Source: Xanthomonas prunicola (lineage in GTDB: Bacteria; Pseudomonadota; Gammaproteobacteria; Xanthomonadales; Xanthomonadaceae). Taken from it: 64,000 bases of DNA. The stretch is taken from assembly GCF_002846205.1 (NCBI RefSeq), contig NZ_PHKV01000001.1, positions 496,001 through 560,000 on the forward strand, in the 5' to 3' direction. The notes under the pieces are model-generated. The model was not told the origin of the DNA. It saw nothing but the letters and a program-made list of their open reading frames with translations, and made no database searches. Positions 47,001-54,741 of this stretch are shown here, piece by piece. Numbering within the stretch: position 1 is the first letter of the stretch; each line of letters starts with the position of its first letter. A program made the translations under genes and the position numbers.

Positions 47001-48181
47001 CGCTCGCGCAGGGCCTCCAGGTAGTACTCCAGGCTGGCCATCGCATCGGCCAGGGTGTCCAGCTGACGGCCGCTGGGCACGCGCTGCTTGCCGATCAATT
47101 CCAGATCGACGTAACGACGCACGCCTTCCAGGTAATCGGCCGCCTGCGGCAACTCGAGAATGCGCAACGCACCGCCGACTTCGCCGAGCAGGTGCGGCAC
47201 ATCGGCCAGACGGGCGTGGTCCCAGTTGGTTTCGATGAAGGCGACGAAATGCTCGCGCGCCGCACCGAAGTTGGCGATCGCTTCCTGCGCCAGCACATCG
47301 ACCGTGCGACGCACTTCCGAGGAGTTGGCACTGTTACTGACTTCGGTGCCATCGCCCGGGTCGGCGCCAAGGCTGGCCACCTGATCGTCCAGCGAGGCAT
47401 CCACATACAGCAGCGCGCCTGCGATATCCAGCAGCACGCTCTCATCCATCTGGGTTTGGCCATCCACCACGCGCGCCAACGCATCGCGCTGCTGCACGAC
47501 GACACTGCGCGCCACGCCAAGACCCATCATGCCCAGGGTGTCGGCCACGCTGCCCAGATCCTTGACCTGGGTCTGCAGCTCGGCGATGTCGCCACCGGTG
47601 CGCAGATGCAGGTCCAGCGCGTCCTTGACGCGCAGCAATTCTTCCTTGACCGCATTGCCGACGGTGTCGAGCAATTCGCGATTGCGCCCGCTCAAGCTAC
47701 CGCGCGCGTGATCCAGCTCGGCCTCGGTGGCAACACCGGCCTGCGGGTCGAACGCGAACAGCACGCTCTCGTTGAGACCCGGCTGGCCACGGGTGGCGCG
47801 GATCTCATTGAGCAGCGGCAACAACACGATCGGGATGTCGCGGTGACCATTCTGCAAGCGCTCCAGATAATCGGGCAGCAGCACGGTGCCGCGCATCAGC
47901 ATGGCGCAGGCTTCGTCGCGGTCGGCGACCTCGCCCACCTGCACGGCCTGGGCCAGCAGCTCGAGCTCTTCGGCAACCATGGCCGGCGCATACAACTCGA
48001 CCATGCGCAGCGTGCCCTGCACCTGGTGCAGGTAGCCGGCGCAGAACCGCATCCGACTGGTGTCGGACGGTTCTTCGGCAAAGTATTCGATCTCGTTGCG
48101 CGCCTGGCGCAACGTCTCGTCCAGCTCTGGCTTGACCCAGCCCAGTGCAGCGTGACTCATCGCATCGCGAAGCGCACTCAT
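41033..48181 (-). CDS. chpA: ChpA/PilL hybrid histidine kinase of twitching chemotaxis
   Basis: 2382 residues. In order: an Hpt-like region without a phospho-His context (LHQVQGTL, H52), a helical region to about 410, and a first acidic linker. Hpt domains follow at H784 (FHTLKGSGR) and H942 (VHTMSGAF). A low-complexity Ala/His/Asp/Glu/Gln linker spans about 1060-1610, then Hpt H1658 (LHTLKGGAR). The CheA dimer and ATPase domains come next (RNSVAHGLE near 1970, ADDGAG near 2014, GRGVGMDVV), then CheW and a C-terminal receiver with D2308 (LLDIEMPRMDGYE). It would receive signals from PilJ and phosphorylate PilG and PilH to steer type IV pili. Pseudomonas ChpA also has several Hpt domains; the large repeat-rich linker is unusual. 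The gap to pilJ is 113 bases. Confidence 0.93.
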   Translation of the reverse strand: MSALRDAMSHAALGWVKPELDETLRQARNEIEYFAEEPSDTSRMRFCAGYLHQVQGTLRMVELYAPAMVAEELELLAQAVQVGEVADRDEACAMLMRGTVLLPDYLERLQNGHRDIPIVLLPLLNEIRATRGQPGLNESVLFAFDPQAGVATEAELDHARGSLSGRNRELLDTVGNAVKEELLRVKDALDLHLRTGGDIAELQTQVKDLGSVADTLGMMGLGVARSVVVQQRDALARVVDGQTQMDESVLLDIAGALLYVDASLDDQVASLGADPGDGTEVSNSANSSEVRRTVDVLAQEAIANFGAAREHFVAFIETNWDHARLADVPHLLGEVGGALRILELPQAADYLEGVRRYVDLELIGKQRVPSGRQLDTLADAMASLEYYLEALRERRPGREEILDITRNSLETLRYWPLPSGEPSDLPIGADQPGSVVELQPVAAPPLQHATAPQAANDAAPAPSLEWANDTVVETPFAASVVHDTGAAATDTVFSFDPVAAEETVSGQSHVPFTVAPLDLSDDGAQAPGDWQMETTAQVAPVATSAFDPVSAEQDGNEPAQVSYTVDLSALEQEHAAEPMVAEEAPLQIEQIALPGDAEQTGATLDFIAENATRRAQTSIEDAFSPPPLPPQELDDPFVEPAQEPHEVPSEATAEPAAPRVQQAVVSEFELDDASTAFLAQLDAAAAQFDVQHPHAPTATADPETAQAPAEPVSSENLQAATAADADADAGIFGGFGDSDIDDDIRDVFLEEFDEELVNLGQLLPVWRAAPNNPEHLRPIRRVFHTLKGSGRLVGASVLGEFSWKIESMLNRVLDNSRPASPAVMAMVELAYDVLPQFNAALRNQGRIHADLPEIQAIAERVAAGEEVYYVPAAAAPVADAVAIPAAAGVVAASGGTPASVDSVLREILEAEVATHLDTVNGWLQASQAEPQLATEELLRAVHTMSGAFAMTDVPEITLVTTPAESYVKRLLAASVTPSADGLDAIAATAAAIATTVTALRDDAPLIPSFAPLTERLRALVDTLPEAQWPPQVFLDELDDLDAPSDTVDGSDASVELTGAQDLSQYLDASALPSDAPAPTQDTEDVQSLSDDAPIAVDALAEAEAEHDPALALDASAPHAVDDASGVASHEHVDASAETAHAASDDALAPVADAEQLADVLHGDAAQHEHADRTAPQDAQDTPADEPLVEADAWDATELQHAQATSHDHAPGEHAAQVPAEAAADVVSSEHDADATSTHADTVAVDELADAEAALGDAQTLAAADAEQATDTHAHHAPTHDDQVAASTDDAVESIEALESVHADTALAEDASTTGADDWTPETAALDSVPTDQEGHVADQVGHEHAGAHEHSGEQPADEATQHSDAARMHAGQSHPGDQQHAEEAAQLGEHADMEAHASPDQQLDSDAQQHAGEQVPSDQHVASTAQLQTDAHADEHAGEAEHATEHERAEAEHSQAPNSDPEHAEAEHAEAEQADADAMPDHTFESVQAFEMAHAADQVEEAGDPQSDTAPELHDVQAVTSDDAAHADEQAAVDAIAAAEHAEHTQATEHTDDSADDRVAASEHDAADHSTVEPEDTTTVAAFSAPVEEAAPADTASNDAGAAFDTGPLNFDQLDGELVDIFVEEGRDLLDHCDGLIARMREVPEDRDVLNGLQRDLHTLKGGARMAGINAIGDLGHAIESLLEAVAANRTDIDRDDVRLFERGFDRLHQLLTRTGMHRAVAMPTDLVEAFETRTRGRNAAPPSDADVRAIAKASVEPAPLSAPIPMEGQTEEDFLPRVQQEQVRVRADLLDRLVNHAGEVAIYRSRLEQQLGAFRGAMGELDRTNARLRDQLRRLDLETEAQIVARYQREQDQGDRTFDPLELDRFSTLQQLSRALNESAADLGGLQGVLEDLSRQYDGLLQQQSRVSSELQDGLMRARMVPFDGLVPRLRRVVRQAASDTGKQVHLLLEGTQGELDRNVLDRMVAPLEHMLRNSVAHGLETPEQRRDAGKPEEGSIAIRLRREGSEIVLEVADDGAGLDREAIRRRGEQRGLIEPGQELSDAELDGLIFASGFSTSEQVSQLAGRGVGMDVVRNEVRQLGGSVDIHSVRGQGVTFTLRLPQTLAVTQAVFVRIGDTTFAVPVGSVSGIGRISRTRYESGEGGYHYAGEEYVLHDLGSLVGQPAARADGQAQVPLLLVRAGDLRAAVAIDQVLGNREIVVKPVGLQIASVPGIYGATITGDGRVVVILDVAPLVRRYLSQPARPTLETQTEAQRQVPLVMVVDDSLTMRKVTSRVLERHNLDVSTARDGVEALELLEERVPDLMLLDIEMPRMDGYELATAMRADPRFKAVPIVMITSRSGEKHRQRAFEIGVQRYLGKPYQELDLMRNVYDLLGIARVRD

Positions 48182-48294
48182 TGCAGCCCCCTGACTACGA
48201 CCGACTTGCCGCTAGCGCAGCAACCGGTCACTTCCTGCATCGACGTAACGCTACTACGCGCCATCTGCTGATCCTTTCCCGTTCCGCGTCGTGG

Positions 48295-50331
48295 TCACGC
48301 CGGCAGCTTGAAGTCGGCGACCGAACGGCGCAGATCGGCAGCGAGCTGAGCCAGGTTGCCGATCGATTCGGCCGTCTGCTCCGCACCCTGCGATGTCTGG
48401 CTGGTGATCTGACGGATCACGCCCATGGTCTGTGTGATATCCGTCGCCGCGGCCGACTGCTGGTGCGCAGCGATGGAGATGTTCTTAATCAGGTTGTTCA
48501 AGGCGTTGGACACGCGCTCGATTTCGGTCAGCGCGGTGCCGGCGTCTTCGGCCAGGCGCGCACCGGACACCACTTCGGAGGTGGTCTGCTCCATCGAGCT
48601 GACCGCTTCGTTGGTATCGGCCTGAATGGTCTGCACCAGACCTTCGATGCGTCGGGTCGCACTGGAGGTGCGTTCTGCAAGGCGCTGCACTTCGTCGGCC
48701 ACCACAGCGAAACCGCGACCGGCTTCGCCGGCCGATGCCGCCTGCACCGCGGCGTTGAGCGCCAGGATGTTGGTCTGCTCGGAAATGTCGTTGATCAGTT
48801 CCACGATCGAGCCGATCTCCTGCGAGGATTCGCCCAGCCGCTTGATGCGCTTGGAAGTTTCCTGGATCTGGTCGCGAATCTGGTCCATGCCCTGAATCGT
48901 CTCGCGCACCACGCCGGCACCTTCGGCGGCAATGACCACCGAGCGCTGCGCCACTTCGGCCGACTCGGTGGAGTTGCGCGACACCTGTTCGATGCTGGCA
49001 GCGATTTCGCTGATGCGCTCGGAAGCAGTGGTGATCTGGTTGGCCTGCTGGCCGGCCGCTTCGGCCAGCTGCATTGCGGTGGCCTGGGTTTCCTGGGTCG
49101 ACACAGCCACCTTGGCCGAGGTGTCGTTGATGGTCGTCACCAGGTGGCGCAGTTCGTCCACGGCGTAGTTGATGGCGTCCGCGATGGCGCCGGTCATGTC
49201 CTCGGTCACCGAGGCCTTCACGGTCAGGTCGCCCTCACCGAGCGAGCTGATTTCGTCCAGCAACCGCATGATCGCCTGCTGGTTGCGGCTGTTGAATTCC
49301 ACCTGCGACTGGTAGCGCACGTCCTGCTCGCGCGTACGCGCCCGCACCGAGCTCCAGACGAAGCCGATGATGGCCAACAGCGCGAACATGCCGGAAATCA
49401 CCCCCAGCCAGAAGTTCGGGAACAGCCGCGTGTCGCGCACCGAACCGAACGAGGAGAACGCATCGAACAAGGCCTTGCTGGCATCGAGCATCGTGCCCGA
49501 GCCATCGCTCAGCGCATCGGCGGACGACTGCGCGGCGAACAGGTTGCGCGAGCTGGCCAGGATGGCGTCGATGTCCTTCTTCATCGTCGTCCACTGCGCC
49601 TGCGACTGCTCCAGCGCCGACAGCGCGGCAGGATTGCGCACCGCAACGATGTCCAGCTCCTGGTTGCCGGCGCGCAGCCCTTCCAGCATCTGGGTGAACA
49701 CCACCGAGTCGCGCGCCAGCGCATCGCCGGCCGCCGATGCATTGGCCTCGCCGGCACGGATTTCGGTCACCCGGCGCGCCATGGTGCCGGCGACCACGAC
49801 CTGCTGCAGCGTGTTGTAGATCTGCGCGGCGGGCGCGCCGCTGACCGTCATCGCGCGCACCACTTCGTTCAACTGCGCCTGCAACTGCGGGACGTTGTTG
49901 GAGAAGCGGTCGGCGTTGCCGGCCAGGCCGAGCACCGCCGGTTCGCTGGCAATCACCTGCTCGGCGTTCTTGCTCAGCGGCACCCAGACCGACTTGAGCC
50001 GGGCCATGGCGCCGGACACCGAGGCTTCCTTGCCGTAGCGGCCATCCAGTTCATTGACCGTGCTGTCGATGCGGCCCTTGGTTTCCTTGAAGGCCTCGAA
50101 GGCCTTGGGGTTGCCGGAAATCGCTTCGCGGCCCTGATTGGCCAACTGCTGCGAGAGCACCTGCAGATCGGCCGCGCCGGTACCGGCACCTGCCAGGCGA
50201 CTGCCCTGCCAGGTGGCGACGCCGGTGTTGGCGCCGAACACGATCATCGACAACACCAGCAGGCCAAGCCAGAAGCTGGTGCTGACGCTGCCGAGCTTGT
50301 TGGTCTTGCGGGTGTCCGGGGCAGTACTCAT
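48295..50331 (-). CDS. pilJ: PilJ methyl-accepting chemotaxis protein
   Basis: 678 residues. Membrane segments lie near 19-41 (FWLGLLVLSMIVFGANTG) and 302-325 (FWLGVISGMFALLAIIGFVW). The periplasmic part has the duplicated PilJ-type helical bundle. A HAMP-like region follows. The cytoplasmic hairpin carries ISEQTNILALNAAVQAASAGEAGRGFAVVADEVQRLAERT, the conserved tip that binds CheW and CheA. It ends in a short tail without a CheR pentapeptide. PilJ is the receptor of the twitching system and couples through PilI to ChpA. It starts 39 bases after pilI. Confidence 0.93.
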   Translation of the reverse strand: MSTAPDTRKTNKLGSVSTSFWLGLLVLSMIVFGANTGVATWQGSRLAGAGTGAADLQVLSQQLANQGREAISGNPKAFEAFKETKGRIDSTVNELDGRYGKEASVSGAMARLKSVWVPLSKNAEQVIASEPAVLGLAGNADRFSNNVPQLQAQLNEVVRAMTVSGAPAAQIYNTLQQVVVAGTMARRVTEIRAGEANASAAGDALARDSVVFTQMLEGLRAGNQELDIVAVRNPAALSALEQSQAQWTTMKKDIDAILASSRNLFAAQSSADALSDGSGTMLDASKALFDAFSSFGSVRDTRLFPNFWLGVISGMFALLAIIGFVWSSVRARTREQDVRYQSQVEFNSRNQQAIMRLLDEISSLGEGDLTVKASVTEDMTGAIADAINYAVDELRHLVTTINDTSAKVAVSTQETQATAMQLAEAAGQQANQITTASERISEIAASIEQVSRNSTESAEVAQRSVVIAAEGAGVVRETIQGMDQIRDQIQETSKRIKRLGESSQEIGSIVELINDISEQTNILALNAAVQAASAGEAGRGFAVVADEVQRLAERTSSATRRIEGLVQTIQADTNEAVSSMEQTTSEVVSGARLAEDAGTALTEIERVSNALNNLIKNISIAAHQQSAAATDITQTMGVIRQITSQTSQGAEQTAESIGNLAQLAADLRRSVADFKLPA

Positions 50332-50370
50332 GGTTCGACCTCGATCTGTATGACGTGGCGGGGTCGCGGC

Positions 50371-50904
50371 TTAGGCCGCGGCCTGCCGGAATTCAGGAGT
50401 GCGCGACAGCAACGCCAGGGAAAACACACCCCAGTCCTGCGTCTCGTTGCGGAAGGCACGGTCGATGAAGTGGGCGTAGCGGCCTTGCGCCAACTCGCCG
50501 GGTTCCACCGCCTGGACCTGCTCGAAGCTGCGTTGGCCGTACAGCTCATCGATGGTCAGCGCGACGTCGCCGCCGCTCTGACGCATGATCAGCACACGCT
50601 GGCCTTCCTGCAGCACCGTGCGACGGCCCTCCAGGAACTGCTTCAGATCGATCACCGGGAATAGATTGCCGCGCAGGTTGCCCACGCCCAGCAGCCAGGG
50701 CTGTGCGCCCGGCACCGGGGTGACCGGCGGCATCGGCACGATTTCCGCCACTTCGCGGAAGTCCGAGACCAATCGCCGGGTACCGACGCGATAACCCACG
50801 CCGCGCCAGATATCAGCCGAGAACTGGCGTTCCGGCAGCGGCGTGGCGTGCGCAAGACTACGACGCTCGTAGTCCTCGAGAATGTCGAATGGAGAGCGCA
50901 TCAA
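50371..50904 (-). CDS. pilI: PilI, CheW-like adaptor
   Basis: 177 residues. One CheW domain: VGYRVGTRRLVSDFREVAEIVPMPPVTPVPGAQPWLLGVGNLRGNLFPVIDLKQFLEGRRT, then VLIMRQSGGDVALTIDELYGQRSF. This joins the receptor PilJ to ChpA. Its ATG lies in the stop of pilH (ATGA), so the two are co-translated. Confidence 0.9.
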   Translation of the reverse strand: MMRSPFDILEDYERRSLAHATPLPERQFSADIWRGVGYRVGTRRLVSDFREVAEIVPMPPVTPVPGAQPWLLGVGNLRGNLFPVIDLKQFLEGRRTVLQEGQRVLIMRQSGGDVALTIDELYGQRSFEQVQAVEPGELAQGRYAHFIDRAFRNETQDWGVFSLALLSRTPEFRQAAA

Positions 50905-51263
50905 CGCACCAGTTGTCTGATGCGCGCGATCAGATCGTCTTCGCGCGGCGGCTTGACGATGTAGTCGCTGGCACCTTGTCGCAAACCCCAGGCCCTGTCG
51001 GTTTCCATGCCCTTGGTGCTGACCAGCAGCACGGGGATGTCCTTGGTGGCCTGGTCGCGTGCGAGTGCACGCGTTGCCTGGAAGCCGCTCATCCCGGGCA
51101 ACACCACATCCATCAACACAAGATCGGGCGCCTGGCTGCGAACCAGCTCAAGCCCCTCTTCTGCGTTATCGGTGGCGACGACCGTATGGCCTGCTTTTTC
51201 CAGCCATTGACTGAAGACTGCCCTGTCGGTGGGCGAGTCCTCGATCAATATAATTCGAGCCAT
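50901..51263 (-). CDS. pilH: PilH, single-domain response regulator
   Basis: 120 residues, one receiver domain: ARIILIEDSPTDRAVFSQWLEKAGH with the acidic pair (E8, D9 region), phospho-acceptor in LVLMDVVLPGMSGF, VSTKGMETD, and the Lys in YIVKPP. It has no output domain. In Pseudomonas PilH opposes PilG in pilus control, probably by draining phosphate from ChpA. Name given by order (second after pilG) and sequence. Confidence 0.87.
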   Translation of the reverse strand: MARIILIEDSPTDRAVFSQWLEKAGHTVVATDNAEEGLELVRSQAPDLVLMDVVLPGMSGFQATRALARDQATKDIPVLLVSTKGMETDRAWGLRQGASDYIVKPPREDDLIARIRQLVR

Positions 51264-51280
51264 GTTGCCTTTCCCCCTGG

Positions 51281-51682
51281 TCAGGCGTGGACGTACGTGC
51301 GGATCGCGCTCAGTAGTTCTTCACGGGTGAACGGCTTGGTCAGATATTGCTCGGAACCGACGATGCGGCCGCGTGCCTTGTCGAACAGGCCATCCTTGGA
51401 CGACAACATGATCACCGGCGTCGATTTGAAGAGCTGGTTGCCCTTGATCAACGCGCACGTCTGGTACCCATCCAGGCGCGGCATCATGATGTCGACAAAA
51501 ATGATCTGAGGTTGCTGGTCCGCAATTTTGGCCAGTGCCTCGAAACCATCCGTTGCTGTCACTACTTCACAACCTTCCCGCTTCAGCAGCGTTTCGGCGG
51601 TGCGGCGAATGGTCTTCGAATCATCGATGACCATCACCTTCAGTCCTGCGAGTTCCCCACCCGCAGCAATGTTTTCACTCAT
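51281..51682 (-). CDS. pilG: PilG, single-domain response regulator
   Basis: 133 residues from the ATG at 51682. The frame is open 78 bases farther, but the extra residues are not part of the family. Receiver motifs: LKVMVIDDSKTIRRTAETLLKREGCEVVTATDGFEALAKI, acceptor Asp in IIFVDIMMPRLDGYQ, MLSSKDG, LTKPF. PilG drives pilus extension and assembly. It is the first gene of the operon; about 236 bases separate it from gshB, which runs the other way, and must hold both promoters. Confidence 0.92.
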   Translation of the reverse strand: MSENIAAGGELAGLKVMVIDDSKTIRRTAETLLKREGCEVVTATDGFEALAKIADQQPQIIFVDIMMPRLDGYQTCALIKGNQLFKSTPVIMLSSKDGLFDKARGRIVGSEQYLTKPFTREELLSAIRTYVHA

Positions 51683-51918
51683 GCAAATATCCCCGGGCGC
51701 GCGACGCTTCATCCCTTCCGACGTCGCTACGAAACTGCATGTATATCCCAAGACCCGCATCGACTGTCAAGGGCGCATTGCCGGGGGCCCGCCAGGCGGA
51801 CGTTCCGACCACGTCTGGGTGCGTGCAGGCCGGCAAGTCGCGCACTGCAACCCGCCGGGCGCGCCATCGCCCATCGCTTGAAGTTACCATCGGCAGCCTG
51901 TTCGAAAGGTTTAGCCCC

Positions 51919-52869
51919 ATGTCGCTCGACGTCGTTGTGGTGATGGATCCCATCGCCTCCATCAAGATCGCCAAAGACACCACGTTTGCCATGTTGCTGG
52001 AAGCCCAGCGCCGCGGTCACCGTCTGCATTACGTGCGCCCCGGCGGGCTCAGCCTGCGCGAAGGCCGCGCGGTGGCGCAGGTGGCGCCGCTGAGCGTGCG
52101 CGAGGACAAGACCGGCTGGTTCACGCTGGGCACCTTCGCCGAGCTGGAATTTGGGACCGGCCAGGTGGTGCTGATGCGCAAGGACCCGCCGGTGGATGCC
52201 GAGTTCGTCTACGACACCCAGGTGCTCAGCGCGGCGCAGCGCGCCGGCGCACAGATCGTCAACGACCCGCAGGGCCTGCGCGATTACAACGAGAAACTGG
52301 CCGCGCTGCTGTTTCCGCAGTGCTGCCCGCCGACCCTGGTCAGCCGCGATGCCGCCGCGCTCAAGGCGTTCGTGCTGGAGCATGGCCAGGCGGTGCTCAA
52401 GCCGCTGGACGGCATGGGCGGGCGCTCGATCTTCCGTAGCGGCACCGGCGACCCCAACCTCAACGTCATCCTGGAAACGCTGACCGACGGCAACCGCAAA
52501 CTGACCCTGGCGCAGCGCTTCATCCCCGACATCACTGCCGGCGACAAGCGCATCCTGCTGGTGGACGGCGTGCCGGTGGATTACTGCCTGGCGCGCATTC
52601 CGCAGGGCGACGAATTCCGCGGCAACCTGGCCGCCGGCGGGCGCGGCGAAGGTCGGCCATTGTCCGAACGCGACCGCTGGATCGCCGCGCAGGTGGGCCC
52701 GGAAATGCGCCGTCGCGGCATGCGCTTCGTGGGCCTGGATGTGATCGGCGATTACCTGACCGAGGTCAACGTCACCAGCCCCACCTGCGTGCGCGAGCTG
52801 GATGCGCAGTTCGGCCTGAACATCGCCGGGCTGCTGTTCGACGCGATCGAGGCCGGCGCTGCGCAATGA
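51919..52869 (+). CDS. gshB: Glutathione synthetase GshB
   Basis: 316 residues from the ATG at 51919. ATP-grasp enzyme joining glycine to gamma-glutamylcysteine. Features: VVVVMDPIASIKIAKDTTFAMLLEAQRRGH at the start, VLMRKDPPVDAEFVYDT, VLKPLDGMGGRSIF (glycine-rich loop over ATP), QRFIPDITAGDKRILLVDG, and FVGLDVIGDYLTEVNVTSPTC with metal-binding acids. The length equals that of E. coli GshB. Its stop overlaps the tonB-like start by 4 bases. Confidence 0.95.
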   Translation: MSLDVVVVMDPIASIKIAKDTTFAMLLEAQRRGHRLHYVRPGGLSLREGRAVAQVAPLSVREDKTGWFTLGTFAELEFGTGQVVLMRKDPPVDAEFVYDTQVLSAAQRAGAQIVNDPQGLRDYNEKLAALLFPQCCPPTLVSRDAAALKAFVLEHGQAVLKPLDGMGGRSIFRSGTGDPNLNVILETLTDGNRKLTLAQRFIPDITAGDKRILLVDGVPVDYCLARIPQGDEFRGNLAAGGRGEGRPLSERDRWIAAQVGPEMRRRGMRFVGLDVIGDYLTEVNVTSPTCVRELDAQFGLNIAGLLFDAIEAGAAQ

Positions 52870-53741
52870 GCACGGCCGCGGCACTGCCGGCACCCATGGA
52901 CGACGGTCGCCGGCTGATGATGACGCTGGTGATCTCGCTGCTACTGCACGGCATCCTGATCCTGGGCGTGGTGTTTGCGGTCAGCGAGGACGCGCCACTG
53001 GTGCCGACGCTGGACGTGATCTTCAGCCAGACCAGCACGCCGCTGACGCCCAAGCAGGCCGATTTCCTGGCCCAGGCCAACCAGCAGGGCGGCGGCAATC
53101 ACGACACCGCGCAACGCCCGCGCGACAGCCAGCCGGGCGTGGTGCCGCAGGACCGCACCGGGCTGGCGCCACAGGCGCAACGCGCAACCAGCGTGAATGT
53201 GCCGGAGCCGACCCAGACCCGCGTGGTGACCAGCCGGCGTGGCGAACAGGCCGTGCCGACACCGCAACCGAACCCGCAGACCGACCCACTCACGCCCGCC
53301 GATGCGCAACGCGTGCAGCGCGATGCCGAAATGGCCCGGCTCGCGGCGGAAGTGCATCTGCGCTCTGAGCAGTACGCCAAACGCCCGAACCGCAAGTTCG
53401 TCTCTGCCAGTACCCGCGAATATGCATACGCGAACTATCTGCGCGCCTGGGTGGACCGTGCCGAGCGCGTGGGCAATCTGAATTATCCGGACGACGCCCG
53501 CCGCCGCCGGCTGGGCGGCAAGGTGGTCATCAGCGTGGGCGTGCGCCGCGACGGCAGCGTGGAGAGCAGCCGCGTCCTGGTCTCCAGCGGGGTTCCGGTG
53601 CTCGACGATGCCGCCTTACGCGTGGTGCAACTGGCGCAGCCGTTCCCGCCATTGCCCAAGACCAAGGACGATGTGGACATCCTGCAGGTCACGCGCACCT
53701 GGTTGTTCCTGCCCGGCGGCGAACTGCACGACGATCGTTGA
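52866..53741 (+). CDS. TonB-family energy transducer
   Basis: 291 residues. One membrane segment near 17-39 (LMMTLVISLLLHGILILGVVF, with the His of TonB helices). A Gln/Pro/Thr-rich periplasmic spacer follows (about 60-150). The C-terminal TonB domain reads LNYPDDARRRRLGGKVVISVGVRRDGSVESSRVLVSSGVPVLDDAALRVVQLAQPFPPLP. It starts in the gshB stop (ATGA), an arrangement I recall from other gammaproteobacteria where gshB is followed by a tonB homologue. No exbB or exbD is nearby, so it must share a complex encoded elsewhere. Whether it serves the receptor at 9.5 kb is not known. Confidence 0.88.
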   Translation: MSTAAALPAPMDDGRRLMMTLVISLLLHGILILGVVFAVSEDAPLVPTLDVIFSQTSTPLTPKQADFLAQANQQGGGNHDTAQRPRDSQPGVVPQDRTGLAPQAQRATSVNVPEPTQTRVVTSRRGEQAVPTPQPNPQTDPLTPADAQRVQRDAEMARLAAEVHLRSEQYAKRPNRKFVSASTREYAYANYLRAWVDRAERVGNLNYPDDARRRRLGGKVVISVGVRRDGSVESSRVLVSSGVPVLDDAALRVVQLAQPFPPLPKTKDDVDILQVTRTWLFLPGGELHDDR

Positions 53742-53826
53742 GCCGTCGCGCGTCCCGACAAGGACGCGTCTTTCTGCGGCATGCCTTCCCGGCGGACTGC
53801 GTTGCCCAGTGCGTTGCGCGCGCCCT

Positions 53827-54741
53827 TTATGCGGCCTGCGCGGCTGCGTACAGCCGGTCGGCCAGCTCGACGATCGCGTCCGCGTCCTGCACGCGCGCGC
53901 GCCAGGCGGGGGGAATCCCGTCGATGCCATGGAATGCCCCGGCCAGCTGACCGCAGATGGCCGCGGTGGTGTCGGCATCGTCGCCCAGGTTGGCCGCACG
54001 CAGCACCGCATCGGCGAACGTGTCGGTGGTGGCGAAGCACCAGAGCGCCGCCGACAGCGCATCGACCACATAGCCGGTGCCGCGGATCTGGGCGGCGGGA
54101 ACTGCCGCATGGTCGCGCACCGATAACGCACGCAGCGCCGATGTCGACAGCCCTTCGCAGCGGGTCTGCAACACCTGCTGGCGCTGGCCACCGAGCAATG
54201 CGGCACGCAACTGGAAGGCGAACAGCCGGCAGGCATCCAGCGCTTCGTCGGCAGCATGCGTGGTACGCGAACTGTCGGCGGCGCGCTCGCCCAGCTCGAC
54301 GGGGCGATGCGCGTAGTACATCGCCACCGGCGCCAGCCGCATCAGCGAGCCATTGCCGGCCGAGCGTGGATCGGTGCTGCCGCTGAAGGCCGGGCCGCCA
54401 TCCAGATAGCGCTCCAGCGCCTGGCGCACGGTCGCTCCGATATCGAAGCAGGCACCGGTGCTGCTGAGATAACCGTGCTGGTACCAGTTGCTATAGCGGT
54501 TCATCTGATCGGCGGCGTCGAACCCCTGCCGATACAACAGGCTATGCGCCAGGCACAAGGCCATCGAGGTGTCGTCGGTCCACTGCCCGGCCCGTAATGC
54601 GAACGGGCCGCCACCGCGCATGTCGTCGATCGGCGTGAAGCTGCCCGGTGCGCAAAATTCGAGCGTGGTGCCCAGCGCATCGCCGACCGCCAGACCAAGC
54701 AGGCAACCGCGAAACCGGGCGCGCTGCGCAGCGTCGGTCAT
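53827..54741 (-). CDS. ADP-ribosylglycohydrolase family protein
   Basis: 304 residues. All-helical DraG/ARH fold with paired metal motifs: GCLLGLAVGDALGTTLEF at the start, RAGQWTDDTSMALCLAHSLL, GNGSLMRLAPVAMYYAHRP, and GDDADTTAAICGQLAGAFHGIDGIP. The acidic residues that bind two Mg or Mn ions are all present. It would remove ADP-ribose from proteins or small molecules. It starts in the stop of tsaB (4-base overlap), so both are made together; the reason for this pairing is not clear. Confidence 0.88.
   Translation of the reverse strand: MTDAAQRARFRGCLLGLAVGDALGTTLEFCAPGSFTPIDDMRGGGPFALRAGQWTDDTSMALCLAHSLLYRQGFDAADQMNRYSNWYQHGYLSSTGACFDIGATVRQALERYLDGGPAFSGSTDPRSAGNGSLMRLAPVAMYYAHRPVELGERAADSSRTTHAADEALDACRLFAFQLRAALLGGQRQQVLQTRCEGLSTSALRALSVRDHAAVPAAQIRGTGYVVDALSAALWCFATTDTFADAVLRAANLGDDADTTAAICGQLAGAFHGIDGIPPAWRARVQDADAIVELADRLYAAAQAA

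Noticed and set aside
45638-48271. An 877-codon open frame on the plus strand
   Set aside because: Fully antisense to chpA, rich in His, Arg, Gln and Gly, with no ribosome site or known motif.
48145-50664. An 839-codon open frame on the plus strand
   Set aside because: Antisense to pilJ and parts of chpA and pilI; the Pil proteins on the other strand have full family motifs.
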